From contig NZ_CP119423.1 in assembly GCF_029223585.1 (NCBI RefSeq), forward strand, positions 248,001 through 312,000: a stretch of 64,000 nucleotides of DNA, in the 5' to 3' direction. This DNA comes from Photobacterium sp. DA100. GTDB lineage: Bacteria > Pseudomonadota > Gammaproteobacteria > Enterobacterales > Vibrionaceae. Under the pieces are notes generated by a model. It was not told the origin of the DNA and did no database searches. It saw only the letters and a list, made by a program, of their open reading frames with translations. The position numbers and the translations under genes were made by a program. Shown in pieces: positions 62,427 through 64,000 of the stretch (positions within the stretch are counted from its first letter, which is position 1; each line of letters opens with the position of its first letter).

Positions 62427-63058
62427 ACCAATGGCAGACGCTGTGTGACAAATTTGCCCTGCTGACCCAGCGAGAGAAGTGGTTGATCGCCCTGTCGGGC
62501 TGGATTGCCCTGCTGTTCGTCGGCTTTATCGTGGTGATTGAGCCCCAGATGAAAGCGGTTGATGCCGCCAAGGGGCAGCTGCAGTCGGTGAAAAATGCCC
62601 TGCTTACCAACACAAATCAACTGTTGGTGATGGAGCGCAAGCTCAAGGGGGATCCTGACGCTGATATCGATGAGCAGATCACCTTGCTGGAGCAGCAGAA
62701 TGCAGAGCTGGATGCCCAGCTCGATGGGCGGGTATCGAGTTTGGTTACGCCGGTACAGATGTCGGCTTTGATGGAGAAAGTGCTCCAGCATTCGCGTCAG
62801 CTAAAGCTTCTGTCGTTGGAGTCTCTGCCGCCGGTAGAGTTGGTCGGTGGGGAAGATCAGGGGTATTACATCCACCCGGTGAGGCTGACATTGCGCGGCC
62901 GGTACTTTGATTTGATCCGCTACCTCGAACAGCTGGAAGCGCTGCCAGTCCAGTACTACTGGCGGAGCTTGGATTACCGGGTGGATAACTACCCTTGGGC
63001 CGATATCCAGCTGGAAGTCTACACACTCGGAGTAAGCGAGGACTTTATTGGTGGTTAG
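62423..63058 (+). CDS. mshJ: MSHA pilus biogenesis protein MshJ
   Basis: 211 residues, PilO-like: one N-terminal helix (about 21-41, WLIALSGWIALLFVGFIVVI), a coiled coil and a ferredoxin-like periplasmic domain (YFDLIRYLEQLEALPVQYYW). A partner of MshI in the alignment complex. Confidence 0.88.
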   Translation: MNQWQTLCDKFALLTQREKWLIALSGWIALLFVGFIVVIEPQMKAVDAAKGQLQSVKNALLTNTNQLLVMERKLKGDPDADIDEQITLLEQQNAELDAQLDGRVSSLVTPVQMSALMEKVLQHSRQLKLLSLESLPPVELVGGEDQGYYIHPVRLTLRGRYFDLIRYLEQLEALPVQYYWRSLDYRVDNYPWADIQLEVYTLGVSEDFIGG

Positions 63059-63374
63059 ATTAGCAATGGTGGTAGTGGTATGGCTGTTGATACCGCTGGC
63101 ACAGGCCGCGCAGGATCCGACTGCGCCATTGGGCTGGCAGGCGCCGGCGGTCAAGACAAGCCCGTCACGGGCACGCCTGCCGCAGTTGCAGGGGATCTTT
63201 TGCGATCAGGATGGTCAGGCATGCCGGGCAATTCTTAACAGTGTGTCTGTCGGGACCGGCGGGCGAATAAGCGGTTATACCCTCAGTCAGGTGACGGATG
63301 ATTACGTCATTTTGCAGCGGGGTGGGCGGCAATGGCGGCTGGAAATGTTCGCCGATAACATAAAGTCAGAGTAG
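63051..63374 (+). CDS. mshK: MSHA pilus biogenesis protein MshK
   Basis: 107 residues with a signal peptide (MVVVVWLLIPLAQAAQ) and a PilP-like domain (LPQLQGIFCDQDGQACRAIL). Start is uncertain: GTG 63051 sits eight bases after GAGGA; TTG 63048 and ATG 63066 are alternatives. It overlaps mshJ slightly. It probably links the inner-membrane complex to the MshL secretin. Confidence 0.82.
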   Translation: MVRLAMVVVVWLLIPLAQAAQDPTAPLGWQAPAVKTSPSRARLPQLQGIFCDQDGQACRAILNSVSVGTGGRISGYTLSQVTDDYVILQRGGRQWRLEMFADNIKSE

Positions 63375-63391
63375 AACAAGAAGTGGTAAAC

Positions 63392-64000
63392 ATGCGTGGA
63401 TTAATAGTAGCCGTAGTCATGGCTTCCCTGGCAGGATGCTCGACCAATATGGGACACCGAGACCCGGTGGAGGTCAAAGGTGCCCTTAACCAGGCCGCCA
63501 ACGAAGCGAACAGTAGACCATTGATGGATCTACCGCCGGCGGTCAGCAATGATTTGATGCCGGGCCTCGACGGGATGGATTATGCTAGCCAGTCAGTGCT
63601 TGAAAAGCGCTTTCGGGTTAATGCCCGCAATGTTGAAGCCAAGGCATTCTTCGGTAGCCTGGTGAAAGGCACGCCGTTCAATATGGTTATCCACCCGGAT
63701 GTGCAGGGCCGTATCTCCCTGACCCTGCGCGATGTCACGCTGGACGAAGTGCTGTCTGTGGTCTCCGATATTTACGGTTACAACACGACTCGCAAGGGCA
63801 ATATAATCCAGGTTTTCCCGGCCACCTTGCGCACGGAAGTGATCCCTGTCGACTACCTCCAGCTGCAGCGCCGCGGTGTTTCTTTGACCTCGCTGACTAC
63901 CGGCTCAATCACCAACAGTAATTCAGGCAACGCCGGTAACTCCAAAAACAACACCGGCAACAGCAGCAATAAAAACAACAGCAATAACAATAACAGCTCA
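63392..64000 (+). CDS. mshL: MSHA secretin MshL (5' part, cut by window end)
   Basis: 203 codons are visible, with no stop before the window ends. A lipobox (VVMASLAGC) is followed by a secretin N-terminal (STN-like) domain: GTPFNMVIHPDVQGRISLTL and TLDEVLSVVSDIYGYNTTRK. After VDYLQLQRRGVSLTSL comes an Asn/Ser/Gly/Lys-only low-complexity run that reaches the edge (about residues 172-203). The outer-membrane pore of the MSHA pilus lies beyond the window. Confidence 0.9.
   Translation, partial: MRGLIVAVVMASLAGCSTNMGHRDPVEVKGALNQAANEANSRPLMDLPPAVSNDLMPGLDGMDYASQSVLEKRFRVNARNVEAKAFFGSLVKGTPFNMVIHPDVQGRISLTLRDVTLDEVLSVVSDIYGYNTTRKGNIIQVFPATLRTEVIPVDYLQLQRRGVSLTSLTTGSITNSNSGNAGNSKNNTGNSSNKNNSNNNNSS

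Overview
The window looks like chromosomal DNA of a Vibrionaceae bacterium, most likely Photobacterium or a close relative. The evidence is the str/S10/spc/alpha ribosomal superoperon, the 16S/23S sequence, the metH-lysC-aminotransferase-pglL-uvrA-ssb-csrD(mshH)-msh gene order (which from memory follows Vibrio cholerae), and the CTA-leucine-rich codon use of the ribosomal genes. The genus is an inference; no search was run.

Layout. (1) 1-18640: fusA and tuf, the bacterioferritin pair bfd-bfr, then the S10 operon (rpsJ to rpsQ), the spc operon (rplN to rpmJ) and the alpha operon (rpsM to rplQ). Recognisable control elements are an S10 leader, an S8-site-like hairpin at rplE and an S4-type pseudoknot leader before rpsM. 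(2) 18681-36665: an exopolysaccharide locus. Fourteen minus-strand genes closely match the gene content of the Vibrio fischeri symbiosis polysaccharide (syp) locus, but in the order J-K-L-M-N-(new lipoprotein)-O-P-QR(fused)-A-B-C-D-E. The A-E module lies downstream instead of upstream, and the regulators SypF and SypG are absent. One plus-strand glycosyltransferase sits at each end. Sigma-54-like promoter matches precede several units. (3) 36666-42567: an rRNA operon with two promoters, 16S, tRNA-Ile(GAT), tRNA-Ala(TGC), 23S, 5S, tRNA-Thr(GGT) and a second, strongly divergent 5S. (4) 42700-52120: methionine and lysine metabolism. metA and metH both have MetJ operator boxes, lysC has a lysine riboswitch, and there is a CPA1-type cation/proton antiporter and a class V aminotransferase. 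(5) 52127-58838: PglL-type O-oligosaccharyltransferase/ligase, uvrA and ssb around a shared LexA box, and a LysR regulator. (6) 58835-64000: csrD/mshH and the start of the MSHA type IV pilus cluster (mshI, J, K and the 5' part of mshL, cut by the window end).

How the parts fit together. The ribosomal superoperon and rrn operon are core translation loci. Between them is inserted a complete Wzx/Wzy-type polysaccharide assembly system: initiating sugar transferase, glycosyltransferases, flippase, polymerase/ligase, acetyltransferase, chain-length regulator, SLBB export protein and OmpA-like lipoprotein. It also carries a SypE/SypA-type phosphorylation switch (kinase-receiver-PP2C protein plus STAS protein). 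Together with the MSHA pilus and CsrD genes, the window is rich in surface-attachment and biofilm functions.

The observations most worth a second look are the rearranged syp-like locus with its SypQ-SypR fusion, its SypD-like ATPase lacking the Walker A lysine, its extra small lipoprotein and its sigma-54-like promoters, and the two 5S genes in one rrn operon that differ at about 20 positions with compensatory changes.
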